Below, one piece after another: positions 1-11,565 of a DNA stretch of 64,000 nucleotides. The position numbers were made by a program, and so were the translations under genes. A model generated the notes under the pieces. The model was given only the letters and a program-made list of their open reading frames with translations, had not been told where the DNA came from and did no database searches. Position 1 is the stretch's first letter; every line of letters begins with the position of its first letter. The stretch comes from Paramacrobiotus metropolitanus (lineage: Eukaryota; Tardigrada; Eutardigrada; Parachela; Macrobiotidae): contig NW_026570253.1 of NCBI RefSeq assembly GCF_019649055.1, positions 682,001 to 746,000 of the forward strand, read 5' to 3'.

Positions 1-324
1 TGTGTTTCAGTAGATTTTTTACAAGAAAGTGTTCAGAAACTTTAAATGCTCAAAAATTGGCGGCAGCCCTAATGGGTTTTTTTATTTCTCTGATACGAGC
101 ACCTCTATAAGATCTTACACAATAAGCACACACGTAAAAATAATTATCTAATCTGGAAATCAGAAAAAAAGTGAATATGGAATAATTTTTCGCTCCTTTT
201 CTATTTCTTCTCTTAAGGATTTGTGCGGTTTTCGTGTATTTAGTGTGAAAAGCTGCGAAGTAATCGTATTGCAAATTCAGTTTTCGAAATCGATGTTCAT
301 TTTTTATTAAATTTTTGTTATTAG
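1..324. other. Non-coding, probably ADAM17 intron
   Basis: No exon with splice sites and a frame matching the ADAM17 prodomain is visible here. The first recognised ADAM17 exon begins at 325 in phase 1, so at least one upstream coding exon must exist. This stretch is therefore most likely intron. An acceptor-like TTTCAG lies at the very edge of the window, but the sequence after it soon meets stops and does not resemble the prodomain. Confidence 0.5.
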
Positions 325-3300
325 GGGAAAAGGATTCTGCAATTAATTTGCACTACGAAAATAACCAGTTCACCGGATCAGTTCGAACGTCGGATGAAGT
401 GTACTATTTTGAAGTGCGTCCTTTCGAGCGGCAGTTCTTAATTTCAAAGTTTTACAATGCGACAGCCTCAAGTGAATGTTCTGTTGATTGAGTGCGCCTA
501 TTGCAGCCAGCAGATCTGCACCTGCCGGGTGCTGGCGAAGATGCCACCTTGGTCTACCGAAAATCGGATATCATTGTCAATGATTCTGTAGAACGGAACG
601 AAAGTCGCTGTGCCGCTGTATCTGTTGGTGAGTGATAGTGTAACAGAGTAGTCAAGGTCGCATTCTTGGAAAGTGTAAAGTTGCTTGCTGCGATGCTGGC
701 TTTGCCTGTAGCAGCAAAATCCATATTAATTTCCATTTGTTTGTCGCTGTAAGTTGCAGACGATGATGTTGGTGATTTCGATGACTTGTCGCTTAGTCGT
801 GATAAACGCCAGATCCCGACTTTTGTTCCGACTCACACACGGTGCGGATTGCGATTAGTGGCCGATCATCGCTTTTTCACTTCCATTGGAGCTCGAAGCA
901 CAAAAAGGACCGTTACATATTTGGTAGGATGATAAAATCCTTATGGGGTGAACAATTTTCTTTAATATGATAACTATGGCTGTAATGCATACAGTTATGT
1001 CTGTAGATCAACATCATCGACCGAGTTAATGCCATTTACAATTCCACAAACTGGAACGAGGGACATGACAATGATCCCTTGCTGGGCTACGGGTTCGTTA
1101 TTCAGGCGATCAATGTCTTGACGGAAGCGACGCGCACCAGAAATGGTGACCCGCATTATAATGATGCGACGGCACGGGGCGATTCAAAAGAAATCCTGGA
1201 CGTAAGTTTCCGTGGTGTACGCAGAATACATTTCGCGTTCAAAAATTGTATTTGTGGGTGAAATCCATAGCTTCTAGCATTAGCAGTTGTGTTTCATGAT
1301 GTTCGTACATAATTTTGCTGTAAAGCAGCCTCAGTTACAGTTCTGTGGCCTTAGTTTGACTCATAACAGGGAAAATAATCGAATTGGTGTATTGGATCGT
1401 GATGTTATTTGTTTGGCGATTTGCAGTTGTTCAGTCGCGATCCTGACCACCAAAATTTCTGCCTTGCTCATCTTTTCACCGATCAGGTTCTGGAAAGCGG
1501 TGTCCTGGGGTTGGCGTATGTAGGGAATGGACGCCGTGGTTCAGCAGGAGGAATATGTTCTGCGTGTACGCATAGACCTGTTTTTTTTTATTTGATTTTC
1601 TTCACAGTATTTTTGGACTTACTATTTGTAGCGTATGAAAAGGAAGGACGGCAGCTGTACTTGAACTCGGGCCTGACAACCTGTCGCAATCAGTTTAATC
1701 AAATTGTCATCACCCGTGAAATGGAGCTGGTGACGGCGCATGAACTAGGTCACAATTGGGGCAGTCAACACGATCCCGTATGCCGATTTTCTAAAAGCCA
1801 TTTTTTGTCTTACCTGTCTATACTTCTGGGCAAAAAGCGGCAATTTTTCATCTAGGAAACCAAAGAATGTACTCCAGAATCAAAAGATGGTGGACGGTAC
1901 TTAATGTACATGTATTCTGTGACTGGACTGGAAACGAACAACAAGGTATGAAAAAGAAGCAAACGACACTCGTATTGCGCTTGCGGTTTACCGGGAAACA
2001 TTTGTTGCGAATATCCGAATTTTGGGATAACACGAAGATGTTTTCCATTTTGCCAGTTCTTTTCTCCGTGTAGTCGGCGTTCTATTCGCGATGTTCTTTT
2101 GGGAAAATCAGGCGGATGTTTTCAAAGTAAGATTATTCGCGGTTAGGTGCGATTGCATTTTCAGTTATGTATAGGTTTATGTTAAACGCTCGGTATTTAT
2201 TTACAGAACCACAAAAGTCTTTATGCGGGAATTTTCTGGTGGAAGATGGGGAAGAATGTGATGCCGGCTACATGGGAGCCGACGATAAAGATTACTGCTG
2301 CGATCGGCATTGCAGGTTACGACCAACAGCTAAATGCAGGTACAGGACGCCCAGGAGCATTTTTTTTGTTGAAAAGTTTTTCATGGTGATATGCTTACTT
2401 GCTCATTCATACAGTAATCGCAACTCGCCATGCTGCGAAAACTGCACATTTATGGACCGTGGTAGAATTTGTTTTCCCGGGAATCGTGACATCTGCCAGG
2501 GTACTTCTTATTGCACTGGTGAAAATGCCGAATGCCCGGCTCCACCGGCCGCTCCGGATGGAACGTTCTGCTTTGACGAGTAAAATTGTTTTCTTCTGTT
2601 TTCGTTGATTGCCGCATGATTTTTTTGTGTTTTACAGTGGACAGTGTCGGGCGGGACAATGCTTGTCGTTTTGCGAAACGAAGGGGCTTATTTCCTGCGT
2701 TTGCGATAACAGTAAGAACCAACAAAGTATCTAAGTACTTGATAATCTGATCACTTTCAGAATTCATACGCTAATCACGAAAATCCGCTGTTCTGGTAGA
2801 TAATAATATTACGTACTCGTACTCGTTTGCTGATGTAGTTGCGCCGTATTTACAGTAATGGAATCGTGCTTGGTCTGTTGTCGAAAACAGAACGAAACGT
2901 GTCATCCACACGATTTTTCCAAGTCACTTAAAAGCTACAAATCCGTGCCGGATGGAAGGGCTTGTATTCAAGGCACCTGTTTACAGGTTAGATGTTGACA
3001 GTTAAATATTCTGTGATGACGTGCAAGCATAATTAAGGAGATATTGTACAATACACAATATTATGCAATATTATGCAGCATATTGTTCGAGGTTACTGCC
3101 TATCGCCAAAAAACCTACATATCTATATTAAATATTATCGATATTAAGCGCGGCTGTTCGATCATTTTTAAAATATCTATGACGATTTTCCGCAGCAGAG
3201 TACTGTATGTAATGGGGGAAATGTTTTCGCGTTTCCCTTAAATCGTGGTGTGCGCCACTGTACAGCATCTGCTGAAACTGAAAGCATGTGACACTTGACT

Positions 3301-4729
3301 CCGAGATAGACTATGTTATTCGAGTTTACAATATTGTAAGATTCTGTTTATAAAAATTGTGATATCGTATTATTGAAACGTTTTAAGGCACGTATTGGAA
3401 AATCAATGTGGTACAGGAATATGGATTCATTGCTGTTTGCAGAAAAGCCAAATTTATTGAGAATAAGAGCATTGGTTTTGAATAAGGACACAGAGTGCAA
3501 GATAATGTTTTATGACAGGGAACGTGCCGGAAAACGTCGGTGGACTTTGTGGCCAGAGTTTGGCTGGTAATTGAGCGGATTGACTTCAGCAATTTTGGTA
3601 AGTAGATTTTTGAATGCAACGGAAGAATAAATTTTTAGTGCATGATCGATGCGATTTGCAGCTGGGTTCTTGAAAAATAATATCGTGGGAACTGTTATCA
3701 TCTTGACTTTGATTGTATGGATTCCGGGTAGCTGTTTGATTCATCGAATGGTCAGTAACTTGCATTTCCACTTGTATGTCTTAACCATGCTGTATTTAAT
3801 GCGTTGTTTTACAGGATAAAAAATATGAGGAAGAGCATCCCGATGTGTACGGTACACTGCGCAAATCGGTATGTACAGTGTTATGTCCGTGTGTTGGGGT
3901 GTTGGGCGTGTTTTTGTTTTGGTGTCGGTTTAATGGGAATTCTGTGGCTTCCGTCTGGATAGATGTTGCGTCGTGCTGTTAGCCTGCCTGTGGGTTTTGA
4001 ATCTTAAAAGGTATTCGGCCTTTTTCCCCCGCATTTTTTCTGCGCATAAGTAAAGCAATTTGACTGACAGAAACAAGCCTCTTTCTTGTATCTATAATAT
4101 AGATATATTGACAGTATTCTTGACTTTTTTTGTTGATCGAGACCGCGCTAACGCTGTAGTTTAATTATTAAGCACTAAAACCACTTAAGTGCGTTGATTC
4201 AATAGTGCATAGCGTAACCCTAAGTAGTTCACCTGTTGAGTGCTGAAGATATATTGCAAATGTCGAAAATTTTAATTCTGACTTTATTCTACTTTTTGCT
4301 GGGGATTTTTTAAGTACTGTATTATCCTGTGGGCACCTTATATTTACTGTCGATATTGTGGTGTTCATTACTCATTTATGTAAACTTTCTTAATTGTTAC
4401 ATCTACATACATAAACCACATCCACTGTGACTATTCTTTTGCGTTTTCTGATAATACATCGCTTCTCTGTGCAGGTGATTGCTCAATCAACGCATGATGT
4501 CAGCCGTACGCCACTGATTATTCCCCGCGTTGATGCCCGGCCACGTTGGGATGGTCCCGCTTCCGCCCGTGTCGTGACATCACCCGGACAATCCTCCAGC
4601 ACCGCTGCCTCTGGCCGTGCACGGGCGGGTCCTAAACTGGCTAACATTGTTCAGTTGGCCCTAGAAAACCAGAAGAGAGAAGCAGCAGCCAACTGGAATC
4701 GTGCCTCTGAAGCCAATACTACTGTGTGA
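325..4729 (+). CDS. ADAM17: ADAM17/TACE-like membrane metalloprotease, 5' partial, 16 exons
   Basis: Zinc metalloprotease that sheds membrane-bound ligands at the cell surface. Exons: 325-471, about 507-627, 760-923, 1007-1201, 1427-1565, 1632-1777, 1856-1945, 2057-2126, 2207-2339, 2415-2579, 2638-2711, 2856-2986, 3519-3597, 3662-3750, 3815-3868, 4475-4729. In order one sees the end of the prodomain, a furin-type site RDKR before RLVADHRFF, the zinc motif [12 protein letters not shown] (about 1735-1777), the Met-turn region YLMY, a disintegrin module ([17 protein letters not shown]), a cysteine-rich membrane-proximal part, one membrane helix (exon at 3662) and an 85-residue cytoplasmic exon. 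The zinc motif, the SPCC signature and the absence of an EGF module fit ADAM17 rather than other ADAMs. The 507 boundary is uncertain (507 or 511). Signal peptide and most of the prodomain lie upstream of the window. Its 3' end converges with archease. Confidence 0.92.
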
Positions 4730-5552
4730 TTTTTATTCTGTGTATTAATACCGCATTTTTCCTTGGTGAGTTCCTGTTTATACGATAACTTATTGTTTAG
4801 TGATTCCCGAACATTTGCCTTATTGTGCAAAACCGGTGCCGGCGGCAGCTTTTTTTTGGTTATTTAGTTTGTTTGTTTAACGTTACTTTTGAGGTTGTTG
4901 TTGAGATTTCCAGCCGTGAGTTGCTTTTAAATGATTTCAGTTGTAATTACAAAGAATTACTGGATAGATTCAAATATCACGAAAAATGTTCGAAATGAAA
5001 AGAAAAGTACATTTTCAATGCGAAAGGCTTTGTAAAAAATTTGGGTGATCATACTGAAATAATCAACAGTTCGCAATGTGAACCCGGCAACTTAGAAATC
5101 TGAATAGAATTAGGAAAAAAGCGTAAATTTAACGCAGCCGGAGAGTCGGTCATACATTGAATTTCATTACTATACATTGTGTACGTTGACGTCGAGGAAG
5201 GAACAACAATAAATCCGCAAAACAAATATAGGTAATAAGTCCGATTTCCAACCGGCACATAAGACTTACGGGTGTCTAAAGCAGAAATATTGTGTAAGTT
5301 TTCCAGCAGTGAACTTAGATCAGGCTCCAGATAGTTTTAATAAAAACTTCCTCGCAAATCCCCGGAAATCGGTAAAAAAATAAATATAAGTAATAAAAAG
5401 GAAATGAATTTTAGGCATGAACTTCTTCACAAAGTCGACTCAAGACTAAGTTAACTACAACGTCATATCATGTAATGTTGATGAGTGCCCGAACGACCGG
5501 AATCAACGATTGGATCTGGAAAGCGTCATCTAGGAATACCGTCAATTTCTTG
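4730..5552. other. Intergenic, convergent 3' ends
   Basis: Lies between the ADAM17 stop and the archease stop, so it should hold both 3' UTRs. Short open frames on both strands have no splice context and no family resemblance. AT-rich; I see no RNA gene or repeat. Confidence 0.6.
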
Positions 5553-8500
5553 TTAAATGTCCACTATGACGTATACTTCATGTTGGTTGGGCTTGTCGTG
5601 AACCTGGAGATTCGAATAGGTGATAGCCTTCACTTCCGTCCCTTGAGGGTGCTTCGCTAAGTTGAATTCTTCGCCATATCTAGTGAACATTTCAGCAAAT
5701 GTGAATACAATTCTAATTCGTACACCCAAAAAACATAAGATTATGTTGGGATCAAAAGCTGCTGAGTGCGACACAATCACTTCACAGCGTTCATAACTTC
5801 ATACGATCATTTTACAGCGTTTATCAAACCCGTTGACACCTTCTATGGAGGCAATGAGACCTGGTGAAAAAGGCTCAGAAAATTCTGCTGAAAAACCCAC
5901 CCAGTAGCTTTTATTCGAAACGTCTCCGCATCAAACTCTGTAATCACAACTTTCTGCAAAAGAGTTAAACGTATCAGTCAACAGCCATCCAAGAAATGGG
6001 TCATTTTCCAAAAAAGACATCGTAATACTCCTTACCCGCGCAATGAAAAAGGGTTCAGCGGAAAATTTGAAAAGCCATTCATCCAGAAAATGGTACAGCA
6101 AACTCACAAGATCTTCTCCTGAATGACGAGAGTATTCATTTTATAATCAGCTGTTTTCTTCAGTACATTACACTTCTGTGTACTGTATGTATGTAATGTA
6201 CCCTCCGCTTCCACCTTCTCCTCCATAATAATTTCCACGCTCTGAATTTCTGTCATGTATCCGAACATTCCGACTGCCGCCTGAAAAGCGAAAACGTTGA
6301 ACACTAAAAAAGACACAAATAAATGCATAGCTTAAACCGCCTTAAAGGACAGGAAATCGAATCGGCAGTGTGCAACAACGGCAATTCTGTGACGTGTTAG
6401 ATCTATAGTGTACCTATTACAAGTACTGTTGTTTAACGGAGTGTGGTGACTTGACGATAAAATCAAAACGATAAAAACCTGAGAACACATCACATTAGGT
6501 AATTCCTTGGTACAAAAATTTTCTCTCAAAATTTTTACAGCGGCATAATTATTTACTACTTCCATGCTTCTTCTTTTTTTCAGTTACTACTAGAACTAAC
6601 CTTTGCACTGTGTTAACAAGTAACTGTCTGCAGAAGTACAAGAAATCTCGAAATACCCGTTACTCAGGCAGTTCTGATTTGATAAACTGCAAATTCGCAA
6701 TATACCCATTACCCCATGACACCACATTACTAAAAAATTCAAAGCGCCGTACTTTTATAAATTCGGGCAAGATCGATCGATAAAAACCGAAGCAACTACA
6801 ATTTTGCTGATGTATACATTATTACAGTACCTGCTCGAATGCTTCTTTGAGATCGTCTCCCCCTGCGCAATTAATTGACATGACGGAAAATATTCGAATT
6901 TCAAGAAAAAGAGTACAGCCAATGCTTACATGCGTGGATTCTGCAAGAAAACGGCATGATTTACTAAAGCTGAAGTAAAAAGAGATCAAAAGAACTCGAA
7001 GAAGATGAATAATGAATCACCCTTAAGCAATCGTATACGAAAAACACAAAAGAGTTGGTTAATAATATTACTCGTAGTCTAGGCAAATTACTACTGTAGA
7101 GTCGCGCTCTGCGATCTACATATTTGGCACTGTCTATTTCCGGTGCATGCTGACGCATGCACGCTGTTCTAGAACATTCTGATGTGCAGCAAGAAAGTAT
7201 ATAAGCAGTTCAAGGCTGCTGTTAGACCTTGGGAGTTGCATGAGTTTAGATCTATGTATCAGAAGATCAAGATGAGTAAAGATACCGGTATCCAGTCAGA
7301 CGCAGACGCTTCGTTTACGTGCAGTAGTTTAGACAGACAGTACAGCACTTCCCCTGACCACTCTGAACCCTCACATCTGTAGCCCCCTCTGGAGGATAGA
7401 ACATCTGGTCAGTAAGAAAAATCGATGAGTGATATTTTTTTTTCTCGTCTCTTCTTCGTTTTCTGTTTTGCTCAGGTTGAGCTACACATTTAAAGATACG
7501 CATTCCGTACCACTGATTACCCTCATAATTGTGGATTGTCTCATTAAGTTTTAATGAGGTTGATTGCTCCGCTGATTTTGTTTTTATCGGCCAATTTTGC
7601 CGAGAATGTTTCTTGAATTTTGATGGCCATTGCTGGTCGTTGTGTTAAATCTCAGAATACTGAGTGCGATTATTGCCCAGTTATGTCTTGGCGGTACGGG
7701 TGTTATCATTGGTAATGTCAAGGTTAAATGGCATTTTTTACTGATCTGTTATTACTAGCAAAAGGTCAACCTTAATTTTTTTCTTTCACTGCATGCGTCT
7801 CAGATTTACAACCAAGTCTGATCTGCGTTTTAGTTATGACAGCCAACCCATGAACTGTTCGCGATTAATAACTTACAATGCTATACCCATCACCTCTTTG
7901 CAGCCAACAGTGCCTCTCATTACTTCTGTCATCAACTGCATCAAAATCGTCTCTACAAATTTTTCACACAGCTCGGTAAATTCTTGAATTTTTCAAAAAG
8001 ACTTAATTCTAGACACCACACTTGGATGACCTTTCTACGAGGTGCTCATACCATCGCCTCATCTCATCTCCTCAAGGGAAGTTAGCCACGTCGCGGTACA
8101 ACAGATTTGGAGTCTACAACACCTGCATTTTTAAATAAAATTCCCTTGCGGATCAGTTTTCCTGTTCGGGAGGTTTTGGCTGGTTTACTCACGGATTGGA
8201 CTGTCGATTCGGAATGGAATTGATTAATTTTGTTTAAAAACCTTACATAATATTATTAACAAAATAATTAAAACTAATCATGATCGAGGACGATCTTCTT
8301 TTGAAAGGAGAGCAATGTAGAGTCGCGCTCTGCGATCTACATATTTGGCACTGTCTATTTCCGGTGCATGCTGACGCATGCACGCTGTTCTAGAACATTC
8401 TGATGTGCAGCAAGAAAGTATATAAGCAGTTCAAGGCTGCTGTTAGACCTTGGGAGTTGCATGAGTTTAGATCTATGTATCAGAAGATCAAGATGAGTAA

Positions 8501-8855
8501 AGATACCGGTATCCAGTCAGACGCAGACGCTTCGTTTACGTGCAGTAGTTTAGACAGACAGTACAGCACTTCCCCTGACCACTCTGAACCCTCACACTAC
8601 ACAAAGCTGTCCTATTTCTCAAAAATTTTCTCCCCGAAAACGAATGTCACAATTCCAGTAATGCAGCGTACGTACTGGACATCGGCTGTGTGATCCAAGT
8701 CTGTAAACGTGAAAAGTCAAAGAATGTACATGTACGGGCAAAAATCACAGTGAAAGCGACGAGGGGAACTCACATTCGTACTTCTTGGGCGGAACGGCGA
8801 GGACTGTGGGCAGCTCCTCGGGGCGGACGTTCTTCGGAGTACCCTCCAGAGACAT
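5553..8855 (-). CDS. ZBTB8OS: Archease, tRNA ligase cofactor, 8 exons
   Basis: Archease activates the RtcB tRNA-ligase complex in tRNA and XBP1-type splicing. Minus-strand exons in coding order: 8855-8774, 8700-8676, 6940-6930, 6862-6831, 6280-6202, 6118-6036, 5953-5901, 5679-5553. Phases close throughout and give 163 residues, close to the usual length of about 167. Visible family motifs are KKYEY + LDHTADVQ (split over exons 1 and 2), GDDLKEAFEQ, MFGYMT, LYHFLDEWLFKFSAEPFF, GEEFNLAKHPQGTEVKAITY and a terminal VYVIVDI. Asp/His residues of the DHTAD motif, expected to bind metal, are intact. Exon 3 is only 11 nt and is needed to encode QIHAW. Intron 2 (6941-8675) carries a complete LTR element in the opposite orientation. 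The 5' end faces NSRP1 head to head. Confidence 0.95.
7095..7375 (+). repeat. Left LTR
   Basis: 281 bp, identical by eye to the right LTR. Contains a TATA-like box near 7198 and a 66-codon open frame (MCSKKVYKQFK...) that runs a few bases past the LTR end. I regard the frame as incidental. Confidence 0.88.
8303..8312 (+). other. Polypurine tract of LTR element
   Basis: GAAAGGAGAG, three bases before the right LTR, is where plus-strand DNA synthesis would be primed in an LTR element. The assignment rests on position and composition. Confidence 0.55.
8316..8596 (+). repeat. Right LTR
   Basis: Second copy of the 281-bp repeat. It is followed by the presumed target duplication CTAC. The open frame inside the LTR continues further here (to 8693) because the downstream sequence is host intron and archease exon 2 antisense. 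Confidence 0.88.
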
Positions 8856-9670
8856 GGTTCCGCAAATGCCACGGCAATCTGACGTTCCACAATAATTGCT
8901 AGATTCTGGTACAGTAACCTACATACATAATAGTAATAAACTACTGCTTCAGTTCGCATTTGTTAGGCGGCTTCATCGCTGAGCTGCCTCACAAAGTTCT
9001 GTATCTGTAGTACAGACAGTGCAGCACTCCATTTCATAGTTAACGACAGCATTCCTCTAACCTGTATCGAGCAAAGGGTTTTCGGGATTTCCTTGCTTCG
9101 CAGCCAGGATGCCAAGCCAAAATCTGATTAAAACAAATGACTAATCTTATAGTTGTAGCACGAGAAGACAAAAAATGGAATATTTTCAGTTCAGCTGCAT
9201 TTCATTTATCAATCATTTGACTACTTTAACAGTACTAGTACAACTTACAAGTCACAAGTGTTTTGTTTTTGCAAACTGTTGTTTTCACGTTGTGTTTGGC
9301 ACGGTTGACCGCCCGGGTAGCGCGTACACCGTAAGTTTAATACAAACAGTGCAGTACGACTTACGAGTACTGTACTGTAACGTAATGAAATGAAATGTTA
9401 GTTATGTAGGTAAATGCTTCCTGCATAACTAAGTTATGCAGGAAGCTGTGAAAATAAATTTAAATTTTTTACTCGTACTCGTTTTTAGAATTGTTAAAAG
9501 TTAATTAGAGTCAGTAGTGTCACAAAAAGTAATTGTGTTTTTCGTGATTCAGCAGCGAGCGGAGCGCAGCTCTTCAGTTAGTCGATCGAGCTAGCTCTTG
9601 GGTGGTATCTCAGTTGGCTCAGTCGTGGTCTGGAACGCTGTGTTGAACGTTTTGTGTGCTCCTCGACGTG
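8856..9670. other. Divergent intergenic region between archease and NSRP1
   Basis: Separates two start codons that point away from each other by about 815 bp, so it should contain both promoters. It holds a perfect short inverted repeat at 9416-9446 and an ACTCGTACTCGT motif near 9470. No convincing exon was seen. Confidence 0.55.
9416..9446. repeat. Perfect 15-bp inverted repeat
   Basis: GCTTCCTGCATAACT and its exact reverse complement are separated by one base. It could form a hairpin or be a symmetrical protein-binding site; nothing in the sequence decides between these. Confidence 0.8.
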
Positions 9671-11290
9671 ATGGACTCCTCCAGTGGAGCAGGAAAACAG
9701 TACGGTCTGATCATTCCCAAGAAATCTACCGCTGTCTCGCGCTTAAAACCCTCAGCGGCCTTCCTCGACACCGAACTGGACGACGAAGGACCATCCCAAC
9801 CGAAGAACATTGGCGAGGCCCTGAATCGCGAGAAGCCCGGTCTGCGGATGAAGCTAGCCACCCAGTCCATGCTGCACGACGCCCTCACAGAAGACCAAGA
9901 CGTTTTTGAGTACGACAAGGTGTACGAGCAGATGCAGCGGGACAAAGCGGAACGCGACGGCACCGCGAAGGAGAAGGAGAAAGATCGCAAACCCAAATAC
10001 GTCCACGCACTTCTGCAGGCCAGCAAGGAACGCGAGAAGGAGTACGAGCGCCGTGTGGAACGCAAAATCCAGAAGGAGCGCGAAGCTGAGGGCGATGCCT
10101 TCGGCGACAAAGAGCAGTTCGTCACATCGGCTTATAAGAAGAAACTGCAGGAGCAGCGCGAAGCGGAAGCGCGGGAGAAGGCGCTGGAGCGCATTGAAGA
10201 CAAATTGGATGTGACGAAACAGGAAGGGTTGGGCCTGTTCTATAAGCATCTGCTAAAGCAGCAGACGGGGGAGGAGAAGGTGCGGAATGCGGGGGAGTCG
10301 TATGCGGAGAAGGAGGCCGTCGCGGGCGGCTCTAAAGCGGAGAAACGTCTTGCGGAGGAGACACTTCTTGAGGTGGCCAAACGGAGCAGACAGGGCCAGT
10401 CGCGCGGATCGGAGGACACGGAGGAGGAGGTTGGTGTATCCAGTCGGCGAGACAGAAGTGTATCACCTGCTGGAGAAGTTAATGCGGAAACGGGAATTAA
10501 GGTATGTATGCTAATCAGATTTTGGCGCCGGCAGGTATAATGTAATGGCGCATATAATGTCTTGTGCTTTTGGAAACATTTGGTGCAAACGGCAAAGATT
10601 AAATATCAGAAATTTTAACTTCAGTTTAAATTTAGTTTTTGATCGTCTGGTCTATTTTGATACGTTACTGGTGTAAAGTGCACTGTATATTGCAGTCGAA
10701 AGAATTATTCGTTACGCTACTTGGCATTCGTTGCTTCACTGATTATATCGGCTAATTTTCCTTGTTATTTGGATTAAATATTTGAGCGAGATAGTTCAGT
10801 TACGTTTAGGTGAACTATTTTGTCTTTAATATTTATGGTATAAAAAGTTTGAATTGATACGACTAATAATCAGGTATGTCGGGTTTGTACTGTAACATCA
10901 TCCACTTGTATTATGTTACTAGTTAAGACCTGAGGTAGAATCGTTGAGTGGATGTTTGCCCCCACCGTGTCATTTCAGTTTTACGCAATAAAATAATTCG
11001 GATTAAGATCGCGATGCGTAACCTGCTACTCATTTCCATGACAAGGGATTGTTTGTGTTTTTCAGGATCAGGCGTCATCTCATGGGATAACAGCGATTAA
11101 AGCCGATTCCCAGTCCCCCTTGGCGTCGTTGACAACGAGCGTTGAGCGAGAGCGCAAGGCCGCCGCTGTCATCGAGGACAAGAAGGCCCTTCTCTTCAGT
11201 AAACGATCCACAGATGATTCCACTCTCAGTGCACGGGAGCGCTATCTGGCTCGCCAAGCGGCTAAACAGGCGCCATCATCTGATGCATAG
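9671..11290 (+). CDS. NSRP1: Nuclear speckle splicing regulatory protein 1, 2 exons
   Basis: NSRP1 (CCDC55) is a nuclear-speckle protein that influences alternative splice-site choice. Exons 9671-10501 and 11066-11290 give 351 residues; the single intron is in phase 0. The N-terminus MDSSSGAGKQYGLIIPKK matches the family start (GKQYGLI.PKK). The core contains EYDKVYEQMQ, DRKPKYVHALL, FVTSAYKKKLQE and LDVTKQ, embedded in a long charged coiled coil, and the C-terminal exon ends with the conserved LSARERYLARQ. It is shorter than the vertebrate protein because the Arg/Ser/Lys-rich middle is reduced. A slightly longer frame upstream lacks an ATG, so 9671 is the start. Codons are GC-rich, which opens long false frames on the other strand. 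The GPCR gene starts 275 bp downstream on the same strand. Confidence 0.93.
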
Positions 11291-11565
11291 AGTGGTGTTT
11301 ATGCGACGCGAGTATGCGGAAGACGAACGGAGAACAGTGTGGCCTGTGATATTCGACCCCTTTCTGTTTGTTTGGATGGATCTTGTTTTTGAAAATTGTA
11401 ATAATTGCATTGATTTGATGGCGTTAGTTTTGACCGTAGTACATTTTGTAACCTCCTTAGAAGTCAATTTTGTGTATTGATTCTATTGTGTAGCAAAGTT
11501 CTGAGCAATTTTTATTTGAATATTAATGGCTTTGTTGACATTTGGAATTTCATTCGGCGCCTGCC

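Larger units (their letters stand above)
7095..8596 (+). mobile_element. Short non-autonomous LTR retrotransposon (TRIM-like)
   Basis: Two direct repeats of 281 bp (7095-7375 and 8316-8596) flank a 940-bp internal region. By eye the repeats are identical. Each begins TGTAGAG and ends CTCACA, the TG...CA form of LTRs. The element is bordered by CTAC on both sides (7091-7094 and 8597-8600), a likely 4-bp target-site duplication (5 bp, ACTAC, if the terminal A is counted as target). A purine-rich tract GAAAGGAGAG lies just before the right LTR, and each LTR contains a TATA-like GTATATAAGC, both consistent with plus-strand orientation. The internal part has no gag or pol frame, so the element is non-autonomous. 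A clear tRNA primer site was not recognised. It sits antisense in archease intron 2. Confidence 0.88.

Noticed and set aside
7182..7382. A duplicated small protein MCSKKVYKQFK... at 7182 and 8403
   Set aside because: Both copies lie inside the two LTRs, and the frames end outside the LTR in unrelated sequence. The duplication is explained by the retroelement.
9590..9650. tRNA-like A-box (GGTATCTCAGTTGG)
   Set aside because: No B-box or cloverleaf follows at the right distance.
9619..10249. Long minus-strand open frames (168 and 131 codons) opposite NSRP1
   Set aside because: They mirror GC-rich, Glu/Lys-rich NSRP1 codons, have no independent family similarity and lie entirely within a well-supported exon.
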